From assembly GCA_051985675.1 (NCBI GenBank), contig JBPYFJ010000035.1, positions 3,844 to 67,843 of the forward strand: 64,000 nucleotides of DNA. Direction: 5' to 3'. A program made the translations under genes and the position numbers. The notes under the pieces are model-generated. The model was not told where the DNA came from and made no database searches. It saw nothing but the letters and a program-made list of their open reading frames with translations. Below are positions 52,241 through 61,082 of this stretch, in pieces; position 1 is the stretch's first letter, and each line of letters opens with the position of its first letter. Origin of the DNA: JAFAXD01 sp051985675 (GTDB lineage: Bacteria; Pseudomonadota; Alphaproteobacteria; Rhizobiales; Xanthobacteraceae).

Positions 52241-53248
52241 GTGGCCACGCTGACCGTGCCGCAGGATGCGCTGGCCCGAGCCAAGGCAGGCGAGCGAGGG
52301 GCGTTCGAGCAGCTGACGGCCGGATACCGACGCGAGCTCATGCTTCATTGTTACCGGATGCTCGGCTCCCATACGGATGCCGAGGATGCGCTGCAGGAGA
52401 CACTGCTCGCGGCGTGGCGCGGTCTCGCCGCATTCGAAGGGCGCGCATCGTTGCGGACGTGGTTGTACCGGATCGCCACCAACCGCTGTCTCAACGCGAT
52501 CCGGGATGGCCGCTGGCGCGTGCCCCCGCCCGAGCCTGCGCCGCCGTTCCAGCATCCCGAACCAAGCCGTCACGGTGAAGCAACGTGGCTTCAGCCGTAT
52601 CCGGACACGGCGCTGGCCGAAGCGGTCGACGCCGCCGCTGGGCCCGAAGGGCGGTATGAGGCGCGGGAAACAATGGAGCTCGCGTTCATTGAAGCGCTCC
52701 AGCACTTGCCGGCCCGGCAGACCGCCGCCCTGTTGTTGCGCGAGGTCGTAGGCTTTTCAGCCGTCGAAGTGGCGGGCACGCTCGACATCAGCGAGATCGC
52801 GGTCAAAGGCCTGCTGCGCCGCGCTCGCGCCACGCTCGACGCGCGCCGTTTGGATCCGGCGCCGTCACCTGAATCCGCCGAGGAGCGGGTTGTCGCCCGG
52901 CGCTTTGCCGAATCGCTCGCCGCCGGCGACATCGATGCCTTCGTTGCGCTGCTCACCGACGACGCATGGCTGAACATGCCGCCCGCACCGCACCAATACC
53001 AAGGACCCGCCGCGATCGCGGCCTTTCTGCGCGCCTCCGGCGCATGGACGGGGCCGAGGCTGCGGCTGCGGCCGACGCGAGCCAATACGCAGCCCGCGTT
53101 CGGCTGCTACCTCACGAACGCAGCCGGCGTTGCCGAGCCAGCCGGGCTGATCGTGCTCACCCTTGCGGGCGACCGGATCAGCCGCATTACACGTTTTCTC
53201 GACCCCGGCGTTCTGCACCGGTTCGGTCTATCTGATCCGGTGGCGTGA
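52241..53248 (+). CDS. ECF sigma factor with C-terminal SnoaL-like domain
   Basis: 335 aa from GTG 52241. Sigma region 2 (LMLHCYRMLGSHTDAEDALQE, RTWLYRIATNRCLNAIRDGR), linker with WLQPYPDTALAEAV, region 4 (ALQHLPARQTAALLLREVVG and VAGTLDISEIAVKGLLRRAR), then a SnoaL/NTF2-like domain of about 120 residues (VARRFAESLAAGDIDAFVALL, HQYQGPAAIAAFLRAS). The linker motif is the one I recall from the TIGR02960 family of ECF factors. The SnoaL tail is believed to regulate such sigma factors in place of an anti-sigma. Divergent SnoaL-like gene may be its target. Confidence 0.85.
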   Translation: MATLTVPQDALARAKAGERGAFEQLTAGYRRELMLHCYRMLGSHTDAEDALQETLLAAWRGLAAFEGRASLRTWLYRIATNRCLNAIRDGRWRVPPPEPAPPFQHPEPSRHGEATWLQPYPDTALAEAVDAAAGPEGRYEARETMELAFIEALQHLPARQTAALLLREVVGFSAVEVAGTLDISEIAVKGLLRRARATLDARRLDPAPSPESAEERVVARRFAESLAAGDIDAFVALLTDDAWLNMPPAPHQYQGPAAIAAFLRASGAWTGPRLRLRPTRANTQPAFGCYLTNAAGVAEPAGLIVLTLAGDRISRITRFLDPGVLHRFGLSDPVA

Positions 53249-53440
53249 CGCTGTCGTCTTGACGAGGCCGAGATACGCCAGATGTTGTTCGGTGCGATCA
53301 CCTGACGCCTGCCGCGGACAATCGTGAGCGCGTTGGGGCTCACCGTAAGACGTCGAAGGCTTTGTCGCGCAAGCGACCATAGCGATAAATCGCGAAATCG
53401 CCGCTATCATGCGGCCTCACGGTTTCAACAGGAAGGCGCT

Positions 53441-54274
53441 ATGGTCCAGTTGATCGACAGCGACATCAAGACCCGCGAGGTTCTCAATTGGCGGGGCGTG
53501 CACGTGCTGCATTTTGCCGGCTCGTCGTGCTCGCAGAAGCTGCGCATCTTTCTCAACCTCAAGGGCATCCCGTGGGAGTCGCATCCCATCGACCTGCCGG
53601 CGAACGAGAACTTTCAGCCCTGGTTTCTCGGCATCAATCCGCGCGGGCTGGTGCCGGTGCTGGTGCATGACGGCGCGGTGCACATCGAGAGCAACGACAT
53701 CATCCAGTATCTCGAACAGACTTTCCCCGAGCCAAAGCTCATTCCGGCCGGGCACGAGACCGAAGTCGCAGCGCTCTTGCGGCACGAGGATGACCTGCAT
53801 CTCGACCTGCGCACGTTGAGCTTCCGGTTCGTGTTCGCGCCGCCGGGGCCGCCGAAGTCGGCCGACGCGCTCGCGAGCTACGCCGCCAACGGCTCCGGCA
53901 CCGTGCAGGGGATCGCCGATCGCGAGAAGGCAATCCAGATCGCGTTCTGGCAGCGCGCCGCGCAAGAAGGCATCACCGATGGGGCGGCGCAGGCCTCGGC
54001 GCAAAAATTCCGCAAGGAGTTCGACAAGCTCGAGCGGCGGCTGGCGAGCGGACCCTATCTGATGGGCGGCATGCTCGGCGTGCTCGACATCGCCTGGTTC
54101 ATCTACGCGTATCGGCTCTCGCTCGCCGGCTATCCGTTCGCGCGACTGCACCCGCGGGTCGCCGCCTGGGAAGCGAAGCTGCGCGCGCGCCCCGAGTTTG
54201 CCCGCGAGATCGCCGGCACACGCGCGCCGGCTTCGGCCGTGCGCGGGACACTGGAGCAGGTGGCGGGGTTTTGA
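53441..54274 (+). CDS. Glutathione S-transferase family protein
   Basis: 277 aa from ATG 53441, with AGGAAGG upstream. N-terminal thioredoxin-like GST domain: HVLHFAGSSCSQKLRIFLNL, INPRGLVPVLVHDGAVHIES (cis-Pro and GSH-binding Glu-Ser), DIIQYLEQTFPEPKL; C-terminal all-helical domain with YLMGGMLGVLDIAWF. Longer than typical GSTs by a helical insert near residues 130-190. Substrate unknown. Confidence 0.85.
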   Translation: MVQLIDSDIKTREVLNWRGVHVLHFAGSSCSQKLRIFLNLKGIPWESHPIDLPANENFQPWFLGINPRGLVPVLVHDGAVHIESNDIIQYLEQTFPEPKLIPAGHETEVAALLRHEDDLHLDLRTLSFRFVFAPPGPPKSADALASYAANGSGTVQGIADREKAIQIAFWQRAAQEGITDGAAQASAQKFRKEFDKLERRLASGPYLMGGMLGVLDIAWFIYAYRLSLAGYPFARLHPRVAAWEAKLRARPEFAREIAGTRAPASAVRGTLEQVAGF

Positions 54275-54316
54275 AGCTGCTCCCGCTCCCGGCCTTTGGA
54301 GGCAAGATCCCTCAGT

Positions 54317-54410
54317 TCGTCATGGCCGGGCTTGTCCCGGCCATCTCGTTTATAAGGGCACGGCCGTGCCCTCCTGGTCGGGATCGCCGGGACAAGCCCG
54401 GCGATGACGA
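54317..54410. repeat. Palindromic intergenic repeat (GCCGGGCTTGTCCCGGC type)
   Basis: TCGTCATGGCCGGGCTTGTC (from 54317) and GGGACAAGCCCGGCGATGAC (from 54389) are nearly perfect inverted copies; each half also contains its own small palindrome CCGGG-CTTGT-CCCGG. The intervening segment holds GGGCACGGCCGTGCCC, itself a perfect palindrome at 54356-54371. Lies between the GST gene and the Bug gene. Confidence 0.75.
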
Positions 54411-54536
54411 GTGGAGAGTAATTCAAATTGATCGAAATCCGCTTTAGTGCCGTCCAGTTGAAGTTCCCGTGGAACGCCCGTGACTGCGCAAGATCAGGTA
54501 TCCTGCTTTCACAAAAAGCAGCTGTTGGGAGGACGG

Positions 54537-55508
54537 ATGAGGGGGCAATTTGCGGCCGTTGCGTTGTTTGTGCTTGCCGGAATAGGCGGCGCGCAGGCCC
54601 AGGTCTATCCAACCAAAACGGCGACGGTGATCGTGCCGTTCGCGCCCGGCGGACCGGCCGACATCACCGGCCGGATCGTGGCGGACATCTTCACACGCCA
54701 TCTCGGCCAGCAGTTCGTGGTCGAGAATGTCGTCGGTGCCGGCGGCACTGTCGGCGCGCTTCGCGCCGCGCGCGCCGCGGCCGATGGCTACACGATCCTC
54801 TCCGGTCACATGGGCACGAACGCCGCCGCGCCTGCGTTCTATCCCAATCTGGAGTACGACCCGCAGCGGGATTTCGAGCCCGTCGGACTGACCGCCGAGC
54901 ACCCCGAGCTGCTTGTGGTGCGCAAGGACATCCCGGCCAACGACCTCAAGGAGTTCGCGGCTTACGCCACGGCCAACGAGAACAAGCTCAACATGGGACA
55001 CGCGGGTGTCGGCTCGGTGTCCTACATCGGTTGCCTGCTCCTCAACCAGGCCATCGGCATCAAGCCGACCATGGTGCCGTTCACCGGCACGGCTCCGGTC
55101 ATCAATGCGATGCTGGCGGGCCAGATCGACTACGAATGCGATCCGGTGCTCGGACCGCTGGGACAGGTGCGCGCGGGCGCCATCAAGGCGCTGGCGATCG
55201 CTGCCAAGAAGCGCAGCCCGATGCTGCCGGACGTTCCGACTTCGGCCGAGCAAGGGTTGCCCGAATTTTTCTGCGCGCCGTTCTATGCGGTGTTCGCGCC
55301 GAAGGGCACGCCGCAGCCGGTCATCGACCGGCTGGCCGAAGCTCTCAACAAGGGTCTCGACGAAGACGCCGTACAAAAACGGCTCGCTGATCTTGGCGCT
55401 GATATCCCGGACCCAAGTCGCCGCGGACCCAAGGCGCTGGACGATCTGGTGAGAAGTGAGACCGCGCGGCTGATGCCGATACTGAAGGCCGTGACGACAG
55501 CGCAATAG
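54537..55508 (+). CDS. Bug/TctC-family periplasmic solute-binding protein
   Basis: 323 aa from ATG 54537 with GGGAGGA upstream. Sec signal ending GGAQAQ; Bug pattern VYPTKTATVIVPFAPGGPAD, GRIVADIFTRHLGQQFVVENV and FFCAPFYAVFAPKGTPQPVID. Distinct from the Bug protein at 14938. No TctAB genes near; probably an orphan receptor for a carboxylate. Confidence 0.85.
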   Translation: MRGQFAAVALFVLAGIGGAQAQVYPTKTATVIVPFAPGGPADITGRIVADIFTRHLGQQFVVENVVGAGGTVGALRAARAAADGYTILSGHMGTNAAAPAFYPNLEYDPQRDFEPVGLTAEHPELLVVRKDIPANDLKEFAAYATANENKLNMGHAGVGSVSYIGCLLLNQAIGIKPTMVPFTGTAPVINAMLAGQIDYECDPVLGPLGQVRAGAIKALAIAAKKRSPMLPDVPTSAEQGLPEFFCAPFYAVFAPKGTPQPVIDRLAEALNKGLDEDAVQKRLADLGADIPDPSRRGPKALDDLVRSETARLMPILKAVTTAQ

Positions 55509-55526
55509 GCCCACGGCCGCTTCGCG

Positions 55527-58472
55527 TCACTCCGCCGCCTCGACCCTGTTCTTGCGTCCCGCCTTGCGCGCCAGCACCGGCGCCAGAAACGCACCGGTGT
55601 AGCTGCGCTTCACCTTGACGATGTCCTCGGGTGATCCGGCCGCCACGATCTCGCCGCCGCCGTCGCCGCCTTCCGGACCGAGATCGATCACCCAGTCCGC
55701 GGTCTTGATCACCTCGAGATTGTGCTCGATCACGACGACCGTGTTGCCCTGGTCGGTGAGCTCGTGCAGCACCTCAAGCAGTTTTGCCACGTCGTGGAAA
55801 TGCAGCCCGGTGGTCGGCTCGTCCAGAATGTAGAGCGTGCGGCCGGTGGCGCGCTTGGAAAGTTCTTTCGCGAGCTTCACGCGCTGCGCCTCGCCGCCCG
55901 AGAGCGTGGTCGCCTGCTGGCCGACGTGGATGTAGTCGAGGCCAACCCGGTGCAATGTCTTTAGGACTTCGCGCACCCGCGGCACCGCCTTGAAGAACTC
56001 GGCGGCTTCTTCGACCGTCATGTCGAGCACGTCGGCGATTGACTTGCCCTTGAACGTCACCTCGAGCGTCTCGCGGTTGTAGCGCTTGCCCTTGCAGACG
56101 TCGCAGGTGACGTAGACGTCGGGCAGAAAGTGCATCTCGATCTTGATGACGCCGTCGCCCTCGCAGGCCTCGCAGCGCCCGCCCTTGACGTTGAACGAGA
56201 ACCGCCCGGGTTCGTAGCCGCGCGCCTTGGCCTCCGGCAGGCCGGCGAACCACTCGCGGATCGGCGTGAACGCGCCCGTGTAGGTCGCCGGATTCGAGCG
56301 CGGCGTGCGCCCGATCGGCGACTGATCGATGTCGATCACCTTGTCGAGATGCTCCAGGCCCTCGATCCGCTCGTGCGGGGCAGGGGCCTCGCTCGCGCCG
56401 TTGAGCCTGCGGGCGGTCGCCTTGTAGAGCGTGTCGATCAGCAGCGTGGACTTGCCGCCGCCGGAGACGCCGGTCACGCAGGTGAAGAGGCCGAGCGGGA
56501 TCTCGGCGGTGACGGTCTTGAGATTGTTGCCGCGCGCCCCGATCATCCGCAGGGTCCGGCGCATGTTCGCGGGCCGCCGCTCGGGGATTGGGACCGCGCG
56601 CTCACCCGAGAGATATTTTCCCGTGATCGAGGCCGGCGCCGCGATCAGATCGGCAACGCCGCCCTGCGCCACGATCTCGCCGCCGTGGATGCCGGCGCCG
56701 GGGCCGACGTCGACCACATGGTCGGCGGTGCGGATCGCGTCCTCGTCGTGCTCGACCACCAGCACCGTGTTGCCGAGGTCGCGCAGCCGCTTGAGCGTCT
56801 CAAGGAGCCGCGCGTTGTCGCGCTGGTGCAGCCCGATCGAGGGCTCGTCCAGCACGTAGAGCACGCCGGTGAGCCCGGAACCGATCTGCGAGGCAAGCCG
56901 GATGCGCTGGCTTTCACCGCCCGACAGCGTGCCGGACGCGCGCGCCAGCGTGAGATACTCGAGCCCGACGTCGACCAGGAATTTCAGCCGCTCGCGGATT
57001 TCCTTGAGCACGCGCCCGGCGATCTCGTTCTGTTTGCCGGTGAGCTGGGCGGGCAGTTCTAAGAACCACTGGCCGGCGCGCCTGATCGACATGTCGGCGA
57101 CCTCGCCGATGTGCAGGCCGGCGACCTTGACGCACAACGCCTCGGGCTTGAGCCGGTGACCCGCGCAGGCGGCGCACGGAATGTCCGTGAAGTACTTCGC
57201 CATGTCCTCGCGCATCCACTCGCTCTCGGTCTCCCGCCAGCGGCGCTCGAGATTGGTGATCACGCCCTCGAACGGCTTCTTGGTTTCATAGGAGCGCATG
57301 CCGTCGTCGTAGACGAAGCGGATCGGATCATCGCCCGAGCCGTACAGGATCGCGTCGCGCGCCTTCTTGCTGAGGTCCTTCCACTTGGTGTCGAGCGTGA
57401 ACTTGTAGACCTTCGCGAGCGCGTCCAGCGTCTGGGTGTAGTAGGGCGAGGACGAGCGCGACCACGGCGCGATCGCGCCGCGCCGCAACGTCAGTTCGGG
57501 ATCCGGGATCACGAGGTCGGCGTCGATGCGCTGCTCGACCCCGAGCCCGCCGCAGGCCGGGCAGGCGCCGAACGGATTGTTGAACGAGAACAGCCGCGGC
57601 TCGATTTCCGGAATGGTGAAGCCGGACACCGGGCAGGCGAATTTCTCCGAGAACAGCATCCGCTCCGGGCCGCTGCGGTCGTGGATTTTTGCGGTTTTCT
57701 TGGCGGTCGTGGCCTCAGCCGGTGCATCCGCAAGTTCGACCACCGCCAATCCGTCGGCGAGCTTGAGCGCGGTCTCGAACGATTCCGCGAGGCGCTGCGC
57801 CATGTCGGGGCGCACCACGATACGGTCGACCACCACGTCGATGTCGTGGTTGAACTTCTTGTCGAGCGCCGGCGCCTCGGCGATCTCGTAGAACGCGCCG
57901 TCGATCTTGACGCGTTGGAACCCCTTCTTGAGCCACTCGGCCAGTTCCTTGCGATACTCGCCCTTGCGGCCGCGCACGACCGGCGCCAGCAGGTAGAGCC
58001 GCGTGCCCTCGGGCAGCGCCAGCACCCGGTCGACCATCTGCGACACGGTCTGGCTCTCGATCGGCAGCCCGGTCGCCGGCGAATAGGGGATGCCGATGCG
58101 CGCCCACAGGAGCCGCATGTAGTCGTAGATCTCGGTGACGGTGCCGACCGTCGAGCGCGGATTGCGCGAGGTCGTCTTCTGCTCGATTGAGATCGCAGGG
58201 GAGAGGCCGTCGATCTGGTCGACGTCCGGCTTCTGCATCATCTCGAGGAACTGGCGCGCGTAGGCGGAGAGTGACTCCACGTAGCGGCGCTGGCCTTCGG
58301 CGTAGATCGTGTCGAAGGCGAGCGAGGACTTGCCCGACCCCGACAGGCCGGTCAGCACCACCAGCTGGTCGCGCGGCAGCTCGAGGTCGATGTTCTTGAG
58401 ATTGTGCTCGCGCGCGCCGCGAACGGCGATCACCCGGCGGTCGCGGCGCTGGTCGACACGGTCATTCATCAT
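55527..58472 (-). CDS. uvrA: Excinuclease ABC subunit UvrA
   Basis: 981 aa from ATG 58472 (MMNDRVDQ); an upstream ATG adds 18 residues. Two ABC modules: Walker A GLSGSGKSSLAFD and GVSGGGKSTLLID, signatures TLSGGESQRIRLA and TLSGGEAQRVKLA, Walker B VLDEPSIGLH and ILDEPTTGLH. Zinc Cys pairs CPACGG, CAACAG and CEACEG/CDVCKG; the first pair reads CPVSG, with one Cys replaced by Ser. Damage recognition in nucleotide excision repair. Divergent from ssb across a LexA box. Confidence 0.97.
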   Translation of the reverse strand: MMNDRVDQRRDRRVIAVRGAREHNLKNIDLELPRDQLVVLTGLSGSGKSSLAFDTIYAEGQRRYVESLSAYARQFLEMMQKPDVDQIDGLSPAISIEQKTTSRNPRSTVGTVTEIYDYMRLLWARIGIPYSPATGLPIESQTVSQMVDRVLALPEGTRLYLLAPVVRGRKGEYRKELAEWLKKGFQRVKIDGAFYEIAEAPALDKKFNHDIDVVVDRIVVRPDMAQRLAESFETALKLADGLAVVELADAPAEATTAKKTAKIHDRSGPERMLFSEKFACPVSGFTIPEIEPRLFSFNNPFGACPACGGLGVEQRIDADLVIPDPELTLRRGAIAPWSRSSSPYYTQTLDALAKVYKFTLDTKWKDLSKKARDAILYGSGDDPIRFVYDDGMRSYETKKPFEGVITNLERRWRETESEWMREDMAKYFTDIPCAACAGHRLKPEALCVKVAGLHIGEVADMSIRRAGQWFLELPAQLTGKQNEIAGRVLKEIRERLKFLVDVGLEYLTLARASGTLSGGESQRIRLASQIGSGLTGVLYVLDEPSIGLHQRDNARLLETLKRLRDLGNTVLVVEHDEDAIRTADHVVDVGPGAGIHGGEIVAQGGVADLIAAPASITGKYLSGERAVPIPERRPANMRRTLRMIGARGNNLKTVTAEIPLGLFTCVTGVSGGGKSTLLIDTLYKATARRLNGASEAPAPHERIEGLEHLDKVIDIDQSPIGRTPRSNPATYTGAFTPIREWFAGLPEAKARGYEPGRFSFNVKGGRCEACEGDGVIKIEMHFLPDVYVTCDVCKGKRYNRETLEVTFKGKSIADVLDMTVEEAAEFFKAVPRVREVLKTLHRVGLDYIHVGQQATTLSGGEAQRVKLAKELSKRATGRTLYILDEPTTGLHFHDVAKLLEVLHELTDQGNTVVVIEHNLEVIKTADWVIDLGPEGGDGGGEIVAAGSPEDIVKVKRSYTGAFLAPVLARKAGRKNRVEAAE

Positions 58473-58820
58473 CTGGGTTCCGCGCCTCGCAACGTAGTCA
58501 GCCGGGACCGCCTTCGCCAGTGACAAGCCAGTATCGCTGGAAGGCTGTACACAAGGGCTCCAACGCGGCCCGGCTGCGAATCGCGTGGTTGCGCTGGTCT
58601 GTTGGGCATGCTAGAACAAAAAGAGAACAGAACGAAGCTGATGGCTAGAACGCCCGAGGCTGGAGATTGTGGATTGCGTACGGGGGTATCCGCACCATGT
58701 GTGGATGGACCGGTCGACGCCCTTGCGAGGGCATGCCCGTGGAGCGCAGTTTCAATCGCAAGAATTCAGCGGCGAGGCGGGCGTCGATCCCCCGATTTTT
58801 AAGCGCATGGAGGCGCGAAT
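58473..58820. other. uvrA-ssb divergent regulatory region
   Basis: 348 bp between divergent DNA-repair genes with no supportable gene. Contains the LexA box at 58614-58628. The part nearest ssb ends in GGAGGCGCGAAT before the ssb ATG, a good ribosome binding site. Confidence 0.7.
58614..58628. promoter_or_regulatory. lexA box: LexA (SOS) box, alphaproteobacterial type
   Basis: GAAC-AAAAAGA-GAAC on the plus strand, i.e. GTTC-N7-GTTC on the minus strand, the direct-repeat LexA site known from alphaproteobacteria. It is 141 bp before the uvrA start and 192 bp before ssb, the same arrangement as the shared SOS operator of uvrA/ssb in other bacteria. A match by eye to the consensus with no mismatch. 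Confidence 0.85.
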
Positions 58821-59309
58821 ATGGCTGGCTCGGTGAACAAAGTTATTCTTGTCGGTAATCTGGGGGCGGATCCGGAAGTGCGGCGGACGCAGGATGGCCG
58901 GCCGATCGTGAACCTGCGGGTCGCAACCTCCGACACCTGGCGCGACAAGGCGACCGGGGAGCGGCGCGAACGCACTGAATGGCACCGGGTGGTGATCTTC
59001 AGCGAGGGGCTCGCCAAGGTCGCCGAGCAGTACCTCAAGAAGGGCTCGAAGGTTTACCTCGAAGGCTCGCTGCAGACCCGCAAATGGCAGGATCAATCCG
59101 GCCAGGACCGCTATTCGACCGAGGTCGTGCTGCAGGGCTTCAATGCGGTGCTCACCATGCTCGACAAGGCCGGCGGTGGCGGCGAGGCGAGCTACGAGGG
59201 CGGCAACGACTTCGGATCGACGGGTCCGGCGCCCCGCGAGCGCAAACCCGCCATGGCGGGCGCCGGCGGCGGCTCACGCGGCGACATGGACGACGAGATT
59301 CCGTTCTGA
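58821..59309 (+). CDS. ssb: Single-stranded DNA-binding protein
   Basis: 162 aa. OB-fold at residues 1-115 (NKVILVGNLGADPEVRRTQ, WHRVVIFSEGLAKVAEQYLK, VYLEGSLQTRKWQDQSGQDR), a Gly-rich linker, and the acidic tip DMDDEIPF that recruits repair and replication partners. GGAGG precedes the ATG. Essential for replication, with SOS induction suggested by the LexA box. Confidence 0.97.
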   Translation: MAGSVNKVILVGNLGADPEVRRTQDGRPIVNLRVATSDTWRDKATGERRERTEWHRVVIFSEGLAKVAEQYLKKGSKVYLEGSLQTRKWQDQSGQDRYSTEVVLQGFNAVLTMLDKAGGGGEASYEGGNDFGSTGPAPRERKPAMAGAGGGSRGDMDDEIPF

Positions 59310-59395
59310 AGGGGGTGCGGGACGGCCTACCCGTGTCTGTGAGACGAACGACGCCGCGTGACCACATCTGGCGCGCCTACGGCTACTGACGCGCC

Positions 59396-59878
59396 ATGAT
59401 CGGCATCGAGTACGCATTCGCGCTCAAGTTCATTCACATCCTGGCCGCGGCCGTGCTCTTTGGCACCGGCCTCGGCATCGCATTCTTCACCTGGATGGCG
59501 CATCGCACGAGTGACGTCGCGACGATCGCGGCGATTGCTCCGATCGTGGTCGTCGCCGATGCGATCTTCATAGCTACGGCCGTGATCGTGCAGCCGCTCT
59601 CCGGCGCGCTCCTCGCTTGGTCGATCGGCTACTCGCTGCTCGACGGATGGATCGCCGCGTCGCTGATCCTCTACGTCCTGGTCGGCCTGTGCTGGCTGCC
59701 GGTGGTTGTCATCCAGATCCGGATGCGCGATCTCGCGCGCGCGGCGTTGAAGACGGCCGCGCCGCTGCCACAGGAGTACCGCCGCCTCTACGCCATCTGG
59801 TCCTGGCTCGGCTGGCCTGCATTCGCGGGCGTGCTCGCGATCTTCGCGCTCATGATCTGGAAGCCGGTCATGTGGTAG
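59396..59878 (+). CDS. DUF2269-family integral membrane protein
   Basis: 160 aa, four membrane helices: YAFALKFIHILAAAVLFGTG, IAPIVVVADAIFIATAVIVQ, GWIAASLILYVLVGLCWLPV and SWLGWPAFAGVLAIFALMIW. FALKFIHILAAAVLFGTG and the intramembrane His match DUF2269. Function unknown; shares direction with the two genes that follow (34 and 6 bp gaps), probably one operon. Confidence 0.8.
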   Translation: MIGIEYAFALKFIHILAAAVLFGTGLGIAFFTWMAHRTSDVATIAAIAPIVVVADAIFIATAVIVQPLSGALLAWSIGYSLLDGWIAASLILYVLVGLCWLPVVVIQIRMRDLARAALKTAAPLPQEYRRLYAIWSWLGWPAFAGVLAIFALMIWKPVMW

Positions 59879-59912
59879 GCTGGCCCACACTCCGCGGTGT
59901 CGGGAGGCGTGC

Positions 59913-61076
59913 ATGAACGCGTGGCTGCGTTCGATCGCGATCGTTTTGCTGTTGTTGCTGCCGGGCGCGGCGTTCGCCCAGGGCAGCGACCTGATCGTCG
60001 AAAAGAAAACCTTCGAACTGCCGAACTACACGACGGTCGGGGGTGCGACCATCAAGTCCGTGAAGATCGGCTGGGAGTCGGCGGGTTCGCTCAACGCCGA
60101 CAAGTCGAATGCGATCCTGATAACCCACTTCTTCAGCGGCACCAGCCACGCCTTCGGCAAGTACGCGGCGAGCGATGCGGCCGCCGGCTACTGGGACGCG
60201 ATCATCGGCCCGGGCAAGGCGATCGACACCAGGAAATATTTCGTCTTCTCATCCGACACGCTGGTCAATCTCAATACCAACGCACCGAACGTGGTGACGA
60301 CCGGGCCGGCGACCGTCAATCCCGACACCGGCAAGCCGTACGGCATGAGCTTTCCGGTGGTCAGCTTCAAGGACTTCGTCAACGTGCAGAAGGCGCTGGT
60401 CGACAGCCTCGGCATTCGCCGGCTGCGCGCGGTCGTGGGCGCGTCCGGCGGCGGGTTCCAGGTGTACGAATGGGCCGCGAGCTATCCCGACATGGTCGAC
60501 CGGATCGTGCCGGTGATCAGCACGCCGCGCGCGGGTGCCTATCTGATCGGCTGGCTCGACGCCTGGGCGCAGCCGATCCGGCTCGACCCGAAATGGAACG
60601 GCGGCGACTATTACGACAAGGAGCCACCGCTCGACGGATTGAAGGCAGCGCTCAAGGTTGCCACCCTGCTGGCCTTCCAATGGGAGTGGGCGGCAAAGAC
60701 GTTTGGCGCGGCCCCGGCCGAGGAGGGCAAGGATCCGGCCAAGGCCATGGACGATCAGTTCAAGATCCAGACTGGCCTTGACGGCATCGCAGCGGCGCGC
60801 GCCAAGACCATAGACGCCAATCAGTTCCTGTATCTGGTCAAGGCCAATCAGCTCACGTCCGCCGATCCGGCCAAGATCAAGAAGCCGGTGCTGCTGCTCT
60901 ATTCGCCGACCGATCTCGTGTTCCAGGAGCAGGAGATCGCGGCGGCGGCCGGAGAGCTGGCGGACGCCGGCAGCACGATCGAGACCGGCCGGCTGCTCGG
61001 ACCGTACGGCCACTACAACGGCGTGCTCGCGATCTCACAGGCGGCCGATCAGATCCGTGCCTTCATCGACAGGTAG
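59913..61076 (+). CDS. Exported MetX-like alpha/beta hydrolase
   Basis: 387 aa with a Sec signal (IVLLLLLPGAAFAQ). Homoserine O-acetyltransferase-like fold: VKIGWESAGSLNADKSNAIL, nucleophile elbow VVGASGGGFQVYEWAASYPD, acid in LLLYSPTDLVFQEQE and His in GPYGHYNGVLAI. Cytosolic MetX has no signal peptide, so this exported relative is unlikely to make acetylhomoserine; an esterase or transferase in the periplasm is more likely. Middle gene of a three-gene unit. Confidence 0.78.
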   Translation: MNAWLRSIAIVLLLLLPGAAFAQGSDLIVEKKTFELPNYTTVGGATIKSVKIGWESAGSLNADKSNAILITHFFSGTSHAFGKYAASDAAAGYWDAIIGPGKAIDTRKYFVFSSDTLVNLNTNAPNVVTTGPATVNPDTGKPYGMSFPVVSFKDFVNVQKALVDSLGIRRLRAVVGASGGGFQVYEWAASYPDMVDRIVPVISTPRAGAYLIGWLDAWAQPIRLDPKWNGGDYYDKEPPLDGLKAALKVATLLAFQWEWAAKTFGAAPAEEGKDPAKAMDDQFKIQTGLDGIAAARAKTIDANQFLYLVKANQLTSADPAKIKKPVLLLYSPTDLVFQEQEIAAAAGELADAGSTIETGRLLGPYGHYNGVLAISQAADQIRAFIDR

Positions 61077-61082
61077 ACACAC

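Noticed and set aside
53258..53305. Possible gene tail ending QMLFGAIT after the sigma factor
   Set aside because: Only 16 codons before the stop, in the same frame just after the sigma factor stop, with no recognisable family; probably chance.
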